NCBI RefSeq assembly: GCF_000235425.2
Contig: NZ_KI912266.1
Location: 7,955,130-8,019,129 of the forward strand
Source of the DNA: Pseudofrankia saprophytica
GTDB lineage: Bacteria; Actinomycetota; Actinomycetes; Frankiales; Frankiaceae
Reading direction: 5' to 3'
DNA length: 64,000 nucleotides
In this document: positions 34,470-44,530 of the stretch, one piece after another
Layout: each line of letters begins with the position of its first letter
Numbering within the stretch: the stretch's first letter is position 1
Made by a program: the position numbers and the translations under genes
Notes under the pieces: generated by a model
Seen by the model: the letters and a program-made list of their open reading frames with translations, nothing else
The model's database searches: none
What the model was told of the DNA's origin: nothing

Positions 34470-34619
34470 GTGAACATCCGTCGCGTCGACGATCGACCTC
34501 CGCGTCGGGGTGAAGGTCGTCGTCCGGCTCCAGACCAGGCCGGTGTCGCGGCCTACGCCGAAGAGCTCGACGCGGCCTGGCAGCGAGAGGAGGCCTGGCT
34601 CGACGCCACCGGCCAGTAG
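34470..34619 (+). CDS. Small charged protein of unknown function
   Basis: 49 residues: Arg-rich N-terminus (NIRRVDDRPPRRGEGRR), then a helix-like AYAEELDAAWQREEAWLDAT ending GQ. It is followed 25 bases later by a near-ideal terminator hairpin, which supports a transcribed gene ending here. The GTG start is only weakly supported because GGAG lies too close to it. It could instead be the tail of a degraded gene. No family is recognised. Confidence 0.4.
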   Translation: MNIRRVDDRPPRRGEGRRPAPDQAGVAAYAEELDAAWQREEAWLDATGQ

Positions 34620-34644
34620 CTTAAGATCCACGACGTGTGCCCTC

Positions 34645-34677
34645 GATGGCCCCGACCACGACCTGGTCGGGGCCATC
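34645..34677 (+). terminator. Strong stem-loop with 14-bp perfect stem
   Basis: GATGGCCCCGACCA (34645-34658), loop CGACC, TGGTCGGGGCCATC (34664-34677). The stem is perfect and GC-rich. It lies directly after the small reading frame ending at 34619; no T-run follows. Confidence 0.75.
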
Positions 34678-34936
34678 GCGCGTCCTGGCCCGGCGCGGGG
34701 GCTCGCCAGCGCCCTGGCCCTGCCGACCCGCGCCTGTATAGGAACCGGATGAGGATGCCCACGCCAAGCAGGCAGGTCACGGTAGTTGGCCAGCGCACGC
34801 GCGCCGATCGGCGTCGTTGTTGGCCAGGGCTGGGGGTAGGCGCATAAGCCTGCTGCGGGGCGGCCCGCGGTGGGCGCTTGGCCCCTCGCCTGCGTGCACC
34901 GCCCTGTTCGAGCGACCAGCTGACGGTTCGCGCTGG

Positions 34937-35284
34937 TCAACGGCGCTGGCGCAGGGCGGTCAGGCGGTCGCGCAGCGCGGGTTCGTCGGCCGGCGACGCG
35001 ACGATCTCCACGAGCTTCGTGCGGCTCGTGGCGCCGCGTACGAGACACACGTCGGCACGGCGCAGGCCGAGCGCGTCGGCGAGCGCCCGTAGCGCCGCCT
35101 CGGTCGCCTTCCCGTCGACGGCGCGCGCTGAGACGCGCACCACCAGGCTCGGCTCGCCGTCCGGGCCGGCCAGCTCACCGCCGACGGCGGTCCTGCCGGC
35201 CCCCGGTCGCACCCTGATTGTCACCCGCACGCACCCCATCGTCGACGATGCAGGCCCCCGGCCGGTTGGGACGTCTGTCGACAT
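34937..35284 (-). CDS. DUF167 (YggU-type) family protein
   Basis: 115 residues. VRVTIRVRPGAGRTAVGGE at the N-terminus, VVRVSARAVDGKATEAALRALADALG in the middle (here divided: VVRVSARAVDGKATE and AALRALADALG) and the RGATSRTKLVEI segment match the small DUF167 alpha/beta fold, whose role is unknown. The start may be ATG 35284, ATG 35239 or a GTG nearby; the domain itself begins close to 35230. It lies alone between an IS-damaged region and a WD40 remnant. Confidence 0.85.
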   Translation of the reverse strand: MSTDVPTGRGPASSTMGCVRVTIRVRPGAGRTAVGGELAGPDGEPSLVVRVSARAVDGKATEAALRALADALGLRRADVCLVRGATSRTKLVEIVASPADEPALRDRLTALRQRR

Positions 35285-35389
35285 CGATTTTCGACGCGGG
35301 TTGTTGACGCCTCCCGAGGGCGCTACGGGTGGTCGTCGGCGGGTGTCGGCGGACGACCGTTTACCGACAAGATCGAATGGCGTCTCTGT

Positions 35390-35810
35390 CTATGGGGCGC
35401 TGTTCGGGCAGATCTCCCGGTACGGCTCGTCGGGTAGGTATCGATTCCGTTCCTCCTCAGTCAGGCTGCGGCGGGCTCGTTGGCAGGCAACTTGGATGGG
35501 GTTGTTTCGGAGGCTTTGGAGCGCGCTGACGTCCCATAGTTCCACCGTGCCGTCGAAGCCAAGGCTGGCAAGCAACCCGTTTGGGCCGAATGTGACCGAC
35601 GAGACCTCGGAGTTGATGGTGAGCGGCGCGCCGAGTGGGCGGGGGCACGGGCGGGTCGCTGACGTCCCACAGCCGCACTGTGCGGTCCATGCTGCCGCTG
35701 GCGAGCAGCCCGTTCCGGCCGAAAGCCACTGAGAAGACGCTGGAGTTGCCGGCGAGCGACTCACCAAGTGACCGGAAGATGCAGCCAGAGCAACCTGAAG
35801 AGACCACAGT
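35390..35810 (-). pseudogene. Frameshifted C-terminal WD40-repeat remnant
   Basis: Two minus-strand frames carry successive WD40 blades. The first reads SVAFGRNGLLASGSMDRTVRLWDVSD; it is quoted here as VAFGRNGLLASGS and DRTVRLWDVSD. The second, in another frame from about 35645, reads VTFGPNGLLASLGFDGTVELWDV. The tail EERNRYLPDEPYREICPN is typical for the end of NACHT/TIR-WD40 proteins. The N-terminal effector and most blades are missing. A single frameshift near 35635-35655 separates the halves. It is the residue of a large, probably defence- or signalling-type protein. Confidence 0.7.
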
Positions 35811-35974
35811 AGGAACACGACCGTCGACACCACGCCGTCATGATCTCTGCCGCGCTGGTCGCCCAGCTCGGCGCCCCCCGACCGTCCAGTTGCACCCAAC
35901 AGGCGAAATACGACCCGCCCAGGATGACCTCGGCCGAGCGCTGGCGAACTCGCGAACCGCGAGCTCCACCGGAC

Positions 35975-38218
35975 TCAGCCCGGTAGTTGACCTCGGAACG
36001 GTCTGGGTTGTGGCCAGGAAATTCGCCCGGTACATAGATCCGCGAATCTGCCTATACCTAATCTTCCCGCCCTGACCCGAAGAGGAGAATGTTGCCGGAG
36101 CAGCCGCTCCACGTTGGCGAACGAATCAATCGGTGAATACGAGTACCCCAATGATCGACGAAGCTCGTTAATCCTGTTCCAGGAAAGCGCCGGCGCCACC
36201 GCCAGCTCTTGGCGGCAGATGCCGAGGGTGTCCACTACCGATCTTTCCTGGCTGTCTAGCGCGCCCAGATTGTCAGCACTGAAGTAGTCGACAATCGTCG
36301 CGGCGAAATAGAGGTAGCACGCGAGCGTACTAGCCTCGGCCACACGCTCTCTACCAGGTTTACCTTGCGCAAGAACCGCCAGTTCCGAGGCGGCCGCCAC
36401 GAGTTCTCCCGAAGACCCGAGCGCGATACTGTCGACTATCTCCGCCAACCAGTTCACGCCCCCATCGCCTGGGTTCGCAACCGGCAGATAGCGATAGGCG
36501 TCTATCTTTTCGCGGACATCAAGGGCAACGATGTAGCGCGCGACTTCGGCGAGCTCGCTGCCGCCATCCGGCCAGATAGTCGGCATTTTTCGCATCATTC
36601 TGATCGCGTCGCGTGCCAATCCTCCTGACATCGCGTGCGCGAGTGCGATGAACGGGACAGGTATTCCCAGAGTCCTCCGCTCGATGACGCCTCTGGTCTC
36701 CCTGAAGTTCAGGTAGGGTAGCTGTATAACATCGTCAAACGAGCTATCTATGGCATCCCGAGCGGGCATGCCGCGGCGCTTGAAGGAAAGCAGCGCGTCG
36801 GTGCTCACGGAAAGCAGGAAATAGCACCCTTCGATACCAAAGATTCCCTTGATATCGTTAAGGAACTGGCTGGCGTGCACGCCGTCTTCCATCTTGTCCA
36901 TCTCGTCGATGACAATGAAGACCCGCCCGCATTCTTTGGCCACTCTTTGAATGAAGTCCCTGAAAGATCGCACCGTCTCCGGGTGGGTAGAGTCATGGCG
37001 AGTCCAGGTCTCCCCGCTGGTGCTCTTTCCCTCGATGATGGGGATTTTGAGTGACAGTGAGGTGTCTGAAGTCTGCGCTTGCTGGAAGCGTAGATGCTTC
37101 AGCTTCTCCTCAGCCTGCTCTTTTATGGGTAAAGTGCGATTGGAAGTACCTGGGCCGGCGGCGCGGAATATTGTTGCCCTGCCCGTTTTCCAGATGACCA
37201 GCGCGACGGATCCGCAGAATCCAAACGCCAGGTAGAAGGTTCCGAGTCCAATAGACATATTCCCTGTGACGACGTGCGCAATGCCTGCGGCAATAGCTAT
37301 AAAGACGGTACAGAGCCCGAGCCAGAATCTGCGAAGCGAGGGTGGGCTTTGTTCACAGGCCGTCACTCTACCGAAATCATGATCCTGGCCTAGGACGGCC
37401 ATGCAAAGGCGGATATAAATATGTTGAATAAATTGCATCGCGTCATAGCTAACCGGGGCGGATACCTCAACACGGATCGGTCTAGATCGCGATCCCTCCG
37501 CATTGCTGGTCGCAGCGTGGAGTAACGTGGTCTTCCCGACGCCTCGTGGCCCCGCGACCCCGATACTTCCTCCGTCGATTGATGACACAACTCTATTCAC
37601 GCGGTCCAGCGCCTCGGTGGAAACTTCGAACCGCGGGTTGAAGATCTCGCTCAACCCCGAGGCGTCGTCGAAACTGAAGATTTTTGAAAACGATGGCGTG
37701 GCCTTGTTGACCAGATGCCTCAACCGGGGAACAAGTACCTCCTGGCGAAGTGCATCTCGCAGCGCCTCCTGGGCCGAACTATACCTGTCCTGCGCCAACC
37801 GAGCTCGCTTCCACCGGGTGTCCGGCCTGTACCTTATCAGGAAATACAGTCCGGCGAGACTAAGAAGAAGACCGTTGCCGATCTGAATTACTGCGATATA
37901 CACCGCCTGCGACCGGCCCGTCGAGCTGAGAAATAGGTACAGAATCCCGGCCGCGGCCATCACCGGACCCATAGCTAAGGCCAATGCGGCAAATGTCCGC
38001 CGAAGTTTTCGCTGATGATCTATTTTGCCTTTTCTTTCCCGTGCATACTCCACCTCTCGCACTTCTTCGTCGACATCATCCCACAATATTTCCGCGTCCG
38101 CCTCGCAGATGTCTCGGAATCTACGTTCTATAATTGGGCCAAGACGCCCACTGGACTGCACCTTGTCGTCTTTCAGTGCATTTTCCATCTCCTGCTCGAT
38201 AATCGACGAATCGGGCAT
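35975..38218 (-). CDS. KAP-type membrane P-loop NTPase
   Basis: 747 residues. Two pairs of transmembrane helices (about 74-97, 105-127, 299-318, 322-343) flank a Walker A GPRGVGKTT (about 223-231). Walker B VFIVIDEMDK lies at about 433-442, followed by LLSVSTDALLSFKRRG. The pattern of a P-loop with transmembrane helices inserted between Walker A and B is the signature of KAP NTPases, some of which are linked to phage exclusion. ATG 38218 has GGGAGGGG upstream. The gene is far lower in GC than its surroundings, a sign of horizontal transfer. No partner gene is adjacent, so its function is open. Confidence 0.8.
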   Translation of the reverse strand: MPDSSIIEQEMENALKDDKVQSSGRLGPIIERRFRDICEADAEILWDDVDEEVREVEYARERKGKIDHQRKLRRTFAALALAMGPVMAAAGILYLFLSSTGRSQAVYIAVIQIGNGLLLSLAGLYFLIRYRPDTRWKRARLAQDRYSSAQEALRDALRQEVLVPRLRHLVNKATPSFSKIFSFDDASGLSEIFNPRFEVSTEALDRVNRVVSSIDGGSIGVAGPRGVGKTTLLHAATSNAEGSRSRPIRVEVSAPVSYDAMQFIQHIYIRLCMAVLGQDHDFGRVTACEQSPPSLRRFWLGLCTVFIAIAAGIAHVVTGNMSIGLGTFYLAFGFCGSVALVIWKTGRATIFRAAGPGTSNRTLPIKEQAEEKLKHLRFQQAQTSDTSLSLKIPIIEGKSTSGETWTRHDSTHPETVRSFRDFIQRVAKECGRVFIVIDEMDKMEDGVHASQFLNDIKGIFGIEGCYFLLSVSTDALLSFKRRGMPARDAIDSSFDDVIQLPYLNFRETRGVIERRTLGIPVPFIALAHAMSGGLARDAIRMMRKMPTIWPDGGSELAEVARYIVALDVREKIDAYRYLPVANPGDGGVNWLAEIVDSIALGSSGELVAAASELAVLAQGKPGRERVAEASTLACYLYFAATIVDYFSADNLGALDSQERSVVDTLGICRQELAVAPALSWNRINELRRSLGYSYSPIDSFANVERLLRQHSPLRVRAGRLGIGRFADLCTGRISWPQPRPFRGQLPG

Positions 38219-38236
38219 GGTCCCCTCCCTTGACAC

Positions 38237-39544
38237 TAGCTGCTCGACAGGTTCCCGGTATGGGCGCCGTGAAACAGAGCGGACGTGACAGACCTGTTTG
38301 AAACCAGCAATATAACTGATGTTGGGTACTCGCGATGGACTCGCCTCCAGGAGTAGAACTCAATATTTCGTCGGAACCGCACGCACCCGTCCCATAAACC
38401 AGTGCCCGCGAAGGTCCGTCGGCGAGCCAGGGCAACACATATCCGCCTATTGGCGATTGTTCTGGCGACTGTTATCAGAGTGATTTTCGATGGCGCTGTC
38501 GCAGCCGACGATCCGGTTGTCCACTCGGGCACCGTTCTAAGCGCGTATCCAGGGTTCTGCGCGCAACCCGGGTGAGATCACCAGGCGAGAGGTCGTGTTG
38601 ACACCGGCCCGCCGGTGGTTGGATCGAGGTTGCACCCACTCGTCCTCCACCGGCGAGGTCGTGGTCAGTATGCGCCCGCCCATCGTGTTCGCCAACCGCC
38701 CCACCAGCCACGTCGAGCAGCTGCGCGGTGATCTGCGCGGCCGGCGGCGTGTGGCGGTGCGGGCGGTGATGGTGCCGCTGTCCTGCACGGGCTGACGGCG
38801 GCCGAGATCGGCAATGAGTGGAACACCGTAATGCCCGAAATCGTCATATGTGCAAACATGCCGACGAAGCGCACGTCTCGCACTTGCAGTTGAAAGAATT
38901 TGGCCAGAGTTGACGGTCGGAGATTCCCGGAGCGGACGTAGCCCGCATTACGCATTGGGCACAGTGTCAAACGGAATGGGTGTCGGGACGGTTAATATGG
39001 TTCTGCGCCCTTTGGTGGCGCCACGTTCGAAGGCGTCTCACGCCCACAACCGAGTACTTTATGGCACGCGATGGGTCGCAGATTCCTTGGGGGTGGCGGC
39101 GCAGCCGCCACCCTCATAGGTGCCGGAGCGTCGCGGTGACCCCGGGGGGGGGGTGCAGTTGCCCTGACCTCGGGTCGCGCTCGCCACCGGCACTGGGGCG
39201 ACGCTGGGCGGTGTGGGCGAGTCTTGGGCGGTCTGGTTCGAGGCTGCCGGTAGATGCTTTCAATACAAGATCTACAGCACTACGGCACCATTTCATGATC
39301 TTCGTTTCCGCCATTGGACGAGTGGCCGTCGAACGGGATTCTGGTGCTGCGGGAAGGGCCTGGCACGCGAGGTGCACTCGGCCGCCGGTTGCTGGGGCGG
39401 CGAGAACCATCCGGGCGTTGCGCTCTGCTGGAGTCGCGGATCGGGACGTGTACGAGCCGGACGACTGGCTCCGTGCCTGTCCAGATGGCCGATATCGCGC
39501 CTCGGTCGAACCAGGGTCGCCCGCACGCCGGGCCCATCAGCGGA
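38237..39544. other. Gene-poor region between the KAP NTPase and the relaxase
   Basis: About 1.3 kb. Only one short plus-strand frame (38595-38795, 66 residues, GTG start behind GAGAGG, ending AVMVPLSCTG) has a plausible start; it has no recognisable family. A run of ten G lies at 39144-39153. The base composition is mixed. The rest shows no supported gene and may hold the promoter of the NTPase and decayed sequence. Confidence 0.45.
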
Positions 39545-42500
39545 TTACAGCGGTAGTTGCGGGTGGAGGTCGGGTCCGAGTTGGCAGGCCTGGTCGTAGG
39601 CCGCGGCGGCGCGTGGGTCGGGTGGGCAGTTTCCGAGCGCTGCGTGGGCGGGGTTGGCGTCTCCTGGGATGGCGGGGGTGCCGTGGGGCAGGCCGAGGTG
39701 GCGGTGGCGGTAGTCCTCGACGCGCTGGGCGGCGTCGTCCCACGCGGTCGTGTGCTGGCCGGTGGGGCGGGGGCCGAGCAGCGCGACGAGGTAACCAGGC
39801 GGTTCGGCTTGGGCGCGTAGGAGGGCGTGGCTGGTCTGGCGGTCGAGCGCGGCGTCGAGCCGGGCCAGCCGGGTCTGTGCCAGGGCCCGGTCTGGCGGCG
39901 GCAGCTCCACCGCGTCGGCGTCGTTCGCCGTGCTGAGTTGTTCGTCGAGGGTGCGGCGTTCGGAGGCCAAGCCGCCGGTGGGTCGGGTGGCGAGGTGCCC
40001 GATCTCGGCCGTCTCCAGGAGGCGCGTGGCCTGGTTCCACTCGTCCTGGGCAGTGCGTGGCACGGGGAGGTCGTAGAGCAACGGGTCGAGTCCGGCCTGC
40101 GTGCACAGGTCGGCGACGCGGTGTGCCAGGACCGCGGCGGCCGCCTGTGCGTCGGTGACGGGCTGGCGGGTGAGCGCGGTGTGGATCTGGTCGGCGGGGT
40201 GGCCGTGGTCGAGCAGGGCGTGCAGGCCGGCGATCGCCTGATCGCGTGGCACGCTTTCGCGCGGGCTGTGGAATCGGGCCCGGGCTGGTTCCGGGAGGGT
40301 GCTGGCCCAGGTGGTGGCGAGGTGTATGGCCTGGTCGTGGTGGCGTAGCCACGGGTCGCGGCGCCGGTCGTCAGGGCTGGCGCCAGGTGGCGGGCCTGGG
40401 TCGTGGGCGGGGGCGGCCGGTTGGTGGCGGGCTTGATAGATCGCCAGCGCGGCGACCGCGTCCTCCCAGCCGGCCTGCTGGGAACCGGTCGTGGGCCGTG
40501 GGCCGATCCGAGCCAGCAGCGCGGCCGGTGGGGCTGCGAGCGCGGCGGCGCGGAGCGTGGCTTCGGCGGCGAGTTCGGCGCGCCGGAGCGCTACCTGGTG
40601 TGGGAGACCGGCGCGGGTCGGCGCGAACGGTGCCTCGTCCGGCGCGGACGGCGGAGTGTCCGGCGCGTCGGCGGCCGCCGACGGCGCGTGGCGTGGCGCG
40701 TCTGGCTCGCGATTCGGCGCGGCGGCGCCGACGCGGTCCCTCTTCGCGCCGATGGGCTGGTGTGCCGGTCCGGTAGCCAGGCGCAGGGCGGCGAGTTCGG
40801 CGAGGCTGTGGCGTAGGCGGAGTTGGTGGATGGCGGCGGCGTCGGGGTCGTGGTCGGTGGCGAGGCGTTCGGTCCGGGTGCGGGCGAGCTGGTCGGCGAG
40901 TCGGTCGAGCGGCCCGTCGGCCTCGGCATCGGCGATCTGGGGTAGCCAGTTCTCGTCGTCGTCGCGGTCGCTCAGTTGGTCGCGGCGTAGGACGTAGGCG
41001 TGTAGGTCGGTGCGGGCGCGCGAGAGCATGACGTAGAGCGCGGGGCGGGTGGTGTCGTCGGGGACGATGGCGCGGGCGGTGTCCAGGGTGGCGCCTTGGG
41101 CCTTGGCGGCGGTGATGGCGTAGGCGTGGCCGAGGCCGCCGTCGCGGCCGTCGTCGAACCGGTGCGTGAGGTACTCCCAGGGGACGCGCACGGTGCCTTT
41201 GCTCGGGAAGTACACGTCGAGTGTCTGCTCGTGGGTGGTGTCGGCGAGGTGGACGGCGGTGATGATGCCGACGGTGCCGGTGCGGATGTAGGCCGATGCT
41301 GGCCGGCCGGTGGGGATGAGGGTGTGGCCGGCCTGGGTGAGGGTGATGACCTCGTCGCCGGCCTGGAACTGCCGTCCTGCGGCGGTCATGACCGGGCCGG
41401 TCAGGGTTCCGTCTGCGGCGAGTAGGGCACGGGCGTTGGTGTTGAGGGTGTCGACGTCGCGTTGCCGCTCAGCCATCAAGCGCACCATCACCGGCTGCGC
41501 CGGCGCGGCGTGGGCCGGCGCCCGCTCCGGCGCGCTCATCTGGTTCGCGCCGCCTGCGCGGCGCGTGTCCGCGCCGTTCGCGCCGTCGGGTTCGGCGCGA
41601 TCTGGCGCGCCGCTCGCGGGTGTGTCGCCAGCCGCGGCGGCGAGGGTGTGGCAGCGTTCGGTGTACCAGTCGGCCACGGCGCGCTCGAGCAGCGCGTCGG
41701 CGGTGTCCGCGAGGGCGACGTGGCCGGCGTCGGCGAGCCGGGTCAGGGCGGCGCGGGTCGCCGGCGCGGCCTCGACGCGCAGGGCGGCGAGCGCGGCGCG
41801 GATCGGTGCCATCTCGGCGCCGGCCTGGCGGTGCACGGCCGTGAGGGTCGGGAGGTCGAGGGTGTGGGTGGCCAGGTGGGTGAACCAGCCGCCGGCGTCG
41901 ACGGAGCCAAGCTGGGCGGGATCGCCGAGCAGGATCACCACGGTGCCGGTGCGGGTGGCGTGACGCAGAAGGCGTTCGGCGTGGCGGGTGGAAACCTGGG
42001 TCGCCTCGTCCACGATCAGCACCGAGCCCGGCGGCCACACATCGGCCGGGTCGTCGACGTTGTCCAGCAGCGTCAGCCAACTGGTGACAACCCGAGCGGG
42101 GATCCCGATCCGTTCGGCGAGCTCCTCGGCCTGGCGACCGCCGTGCGCGGTGGCGAACACCTGGCGCCCTGCGGCGGTGACGAGGTCGGTCAGGGCGCGC
42201 ATGGCCTCGGTCTTGCCCGTCCCGGCCGCGCCGACAACGGGGCGGACCAGGTCGCCGCTGGCCAGCAGCCGGAGGACCAGTTTGATCTGCTCGTCAGACA
42301 GCGCCGGCCGCGCCTCAATGGCGCTTGCCGTGGTGGCTGGGCGGGCGAGAGCGGCCAGCTGGGTGTCGAGCCGTGCCGGGTCGGTGAGCAGGCGGGGTGG
42401 GGCGCCGGCGGCGACCTGGCCCTGGCGGATAAGGGCGAACACGGTGTCCTCGGCGGCGAGCAGGCTTTCGACGGTGTAGAGGGTCTCGGGTTGATGCCGG

Positions 42501-44089
42501 CGCCGGGTGCGCCCGGTGTCGTGTAGGACGACGACCCGCTGGTCGGCGAGGAACCGGTCGGCGAGCTGCTCGATGCCGTCCGCGGCGAGCCGGTCTCCCG
42601 CGAACGTGGCGACGTGCTGGACGACGTCGCGGCGGGTGAAGGTCGTGGCGTGCTCGGTCAGCCCGAACGGCCCTGCCAGCCGAGTGAACAGCCCGGCGAC
42701 CGTCTCCTCGTCCAGGACGGCCGTGTGGCCCGGCTCGGGCCGCGCCGGGGCGAGGCCGCGGATCTGCTCGACCGTGAAACCCGCAGCAGCCAGGCGTTCG
42801 ATCTGCAACGCCTGCACCCTGGCGTCGGCGAGCACCCGCTTGGCCGCACGGGAACCACGCTGCGCCGCGGCCTCGGTCGCGGCGGACGGCTCGAAACCGG
42901 CCGCGACGAGCTGAGCGAACTCCTCAACGACCTCGCCATGCCGCGTCGAGAACGCCGCCAACAGCCCGGCCGGAAACGACGCGATCTCGGCGACCCCGTT
43001 ACGCGCCGGCTCCCACACGACCCCACGGCGCGCGGACAGCTCGTGGCGCAGCACCGCCGCGCCGACGTGCCCGGCGGTCTTGACCTCGGCGAGGAACAGC
43101 TCCCCGTCGAGCGCCCGCCACTCCCAACCCGCCCTCCCCGCTTGCTGCGGGTCGTCGGTCTCCGTGGGGACGACTACCGCGTTGATCACAATGTTATGGA
43201 TGTGCAGGTGCGCCTCGACACTGCGCGAGACGTCGTGCAGGTAGGACGCCACCGCCAGGCCCAACGCGTGCCGGCTCTCGCCCTGTACGACCCCGAACGC
43301 GCCGTGGCGCTCCAGATAGCCGATCGCCGCGTCCACCGCCGCGTCCAACGCGTCGGCGACATCGGCGCGCAGCGCGTCGTCGCCGAACGCCCACAGCAGA
43401 CTCACCGACTTCGGCGCCGCACACACCACGTCGTAACCGATCACGGTCGCCGGCGGCGTCCGCGCCGCGCACCACCGCTCCAACTCCCCCCGCCGGACCA
43501 GCCACCGCCCGCCGGGCCCTCGCACCCCGGCCAGTTGCTCCGCCGGCTGCTGGACCGTCCGCTGGCCAGCGGGCGGCGCCGCCTGGCTGACGCTGCCGTC
43601 GGCGGGCATGCCGGCCGGGGCGGAGGTCTCCATCGTCGGTAGCGGGGGCGCCGTAGGCACCGGGCCGGCACGGCTGACCAGGCGGCGTAGGTAGGTGGCA
43701 CCGACCCCGGCCAACGTTGCTGCCTGCGCCAACGTCAACAGATCATCGGGCCGGGGATCGGTCGTCGGAGCCTTGCCGTCCGCCGGCGGGATGCGCATCA
43801 CCCGGCCCGCGGAACCGGTCGCGGCGAGCAACGGCCGGCCGGTGACCGCGTGCTCGCCCCGCAACAGCCGCTCCAACGCCAACCCGGACACCTCACCCCG
43901 CAGCCCGACCAGCCCGGCCGCCGACCCACGCGCCCGCCCCTGCGCCTGGCCCCGCCCGTAGTACCGCGCCAACGGGTCGACCGCCTGCGGCTGCCCACCC
44001 TGGACATAGTTCACGACCGCCCGCGCCGCCCTCGCGACCTGCCCGCTATCCCGCGCGTGAACCCGCAACACCTTCGCCGTCGCGATCAC
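39545..44089 (-). CDS. MobF-family relaxase/helicase (TraA-like)
   Basis: 1514 residues. The N-terminal TrwC-type relaxase domain has a tyrosine pair in LARYYGRG (about 41-47) and the histidine cluster AHLHIHNIVIN, which bind the metal and nick oriT. A RecD-like helicase follows: Walker A VVGAAGTGKTEAM, Walker B VLIVDEATQVS, and a UvrD-type C-terminal motif HAYAITAAKAQGATLD. It would nick and unwind DNA for conjugation. Start GTG 44089 is chosen because GGTGGG lies upstream and the first domain begins there. Neighbours (DUF2637, excisionase-like HTH) indicate an actinomycete mobilisable element. No type IV secretion genes or FtsK-like Tra protein lie in the window. Confidence 0.9.
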   Translation of the reverse strand: MIATAKVLRVHARDSGQVARAARAVVNYVQGGQPQAVDPLARYYGRGQAQGRARGSAAGLVGLRGEVSGLALERLLRGEHAVTGRPLLAATGSAGRVMRIPPADGKAPTTDPRPDDLLTLAQAATLAGVGATYLRRLVSRAGPVPTAPPLPTMETSAPAGMPADGSVSQAAPPAGQRTVQQPAEQLAGVRGPGGRWLVRRGELERWCAARTPPATVIGYDVVCAAPKSVSLLWAFGDDALRADVADALDAAVDAAIGYLERHGAFGVVQGESRHALGLAVASYLHDVSRSVEAHLHIHNIVINAVVVPTETDDPQQAGRAGWEWRALDGELFLAEVKTAGHVGAAVLRHELSARRGVVWEPARNGVAEIASFPAGLLAAFSTRHGEVVEEFAQLVAAGFEPSAATEAAAQRGSRAAKRVLADARVQALQIERLAAAGFTVEQIRGLAPARPEPGHTAVLDEETVAGLFTRLAGPFGLTEHATTFTRRDVVQHVATFAGDRLAADGIEQLADRFLADQRVVVLHDTGRTRRRHQPETLYTVESLLAAEDTVFALIRQGQVAAGAPPRLLTDPARLDTQLAALARPATTASAIEARPALSDEQIKLVLRLLASGDLVRPVVGAAGTGKTEAMRALTDLVTAAGRQVFATAHGGRQAEELAERIGIPARVVTSWLTLLDNVDDPADVWPPGSVLIVDEATQVSTRHAERLLRHATRTGTVVILLGDPAQLGSVDAGGWFTHLATHTLDLPTLTAVHRQAGAEMAPIRAALAALRVEAAPATRAALTRLADAGHVALADTADALLERAVADWYTERCHTLAAAAGDTPASGAPDRAEPDGANGADTRRAGGANQMSAPERAPAHAAPAQPVMVRLMAERQRDVDTLNTNARALLAADGTLTGPVMTAAGRQFQAGDEVITLTQAGHTLIPTGRPASAYIRTGTVGIITAVHLADTTHEQTLDVYFPSKGTVRVPWEYLTHRFDDGRDGGLGHAYAITAAKAQGATLDTARAIVPDDTTRPALYVMLSRARTDLHAYVLRRDQLSDRDDDENWLPQIADAEADGPLDRLADQLARTRTERLATDHDPDAAAIHQLRLRHSLAELAALRLATGPAHQPIGAKRDRVGAAAPNREPDAPRHAPSAAADAPDTPPSAPDEAPFAPTRAGLPHQVALRRAELAAEATLRAAALAAPPAALLARIGPRPTTGSQQAGWEDAVAALAIYQARHQPAAPAHDPGPPPGASPDDRRRDPWLRHHDQAIHLATTWASTLPEPARARFHSPRESVPRDQAIAGLHALLDHGHPADQIHTALTRQPVTDAQAAAAVLAHRVADLCTQAGLDPLLYDLPVPRTAQDEWNQATRLLETAEIGHLATRPTGGLASERRTLDEQLSTANDADAVELPPPDRALAQTRLARLDAALDRQTSHALLRAQAEPPGYLVALLGPRPTGQHTTAWDDAAQRVEDYRHRHLGLPHGTPAIPGDANPAHAALGNCPPDPRAAAAYDQACQLGPDLHPQLPL

Positions 44090-44290
44090 CGGCGGCCCAC
44101 CTCGCCGGGTCGGACCCTGGCCAGCCACGCCGGCCGGCCGTCGACGTCTGGTGTCTGCTGTGGCCTGGTGCGGCGGACCGGGCCGGGTTCGGGCCGCGCC
44201 ATGTCGCCTCCCGCTCGCCAGGGCGGCACCCGCGCGGCCCAGACCCGGGCAGCACGGATACCCGAAAACCCCGACGCTGCCGCCCGCTGT

Positions 44291-44338
44291 CACCGCGGAC
44301 GACACCGCAAGAGACACCGCGAACGACACCGCGACGTA
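44291..44338. repeat. Four 12-bp direct repeats next to the relaxase gene (possible oriT or iterons)
   Basis: CACCGCGGACGA, CACCGCAAGAGA, CACCGCGAACGA and CACCGCGACGTA lie head to tail, followed by another GACACCGC around 44377. The array is in the 440-base gap between the relaxase start (44089) and the DUF2637 stop (44531); no gene is supported in that gap. Position next to a relaxase fits an oriT or a protein-binding iteron set. Confidence 0.55.
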
Positions 44339-44530
44339 CTGGCCTCAGCGCGCGCATCGCGCAGGACATCGCGGGCGACACCGCAGGCTGCGGGTCCTGT
44401 CGCGCCACGGGGAAGCGGCGAGCGGCCGGCCCAGGGCAGCGCGTCAGCCGGCGCGCGCTACCACCAGCCCGGCGCCGGTCGTCGCCGCGTCGTCCTGCGC
44501 GTTGCCCGCGGCGCTGCCGGCGGTGTTGTC

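Noticed and set aside
34461-35048. A 195-codon minus-strand frame overlapping the small gene and terminator
   Set aside because: It crosses a strong hairpin, lacks a ribosome site and has no recognisable domain.
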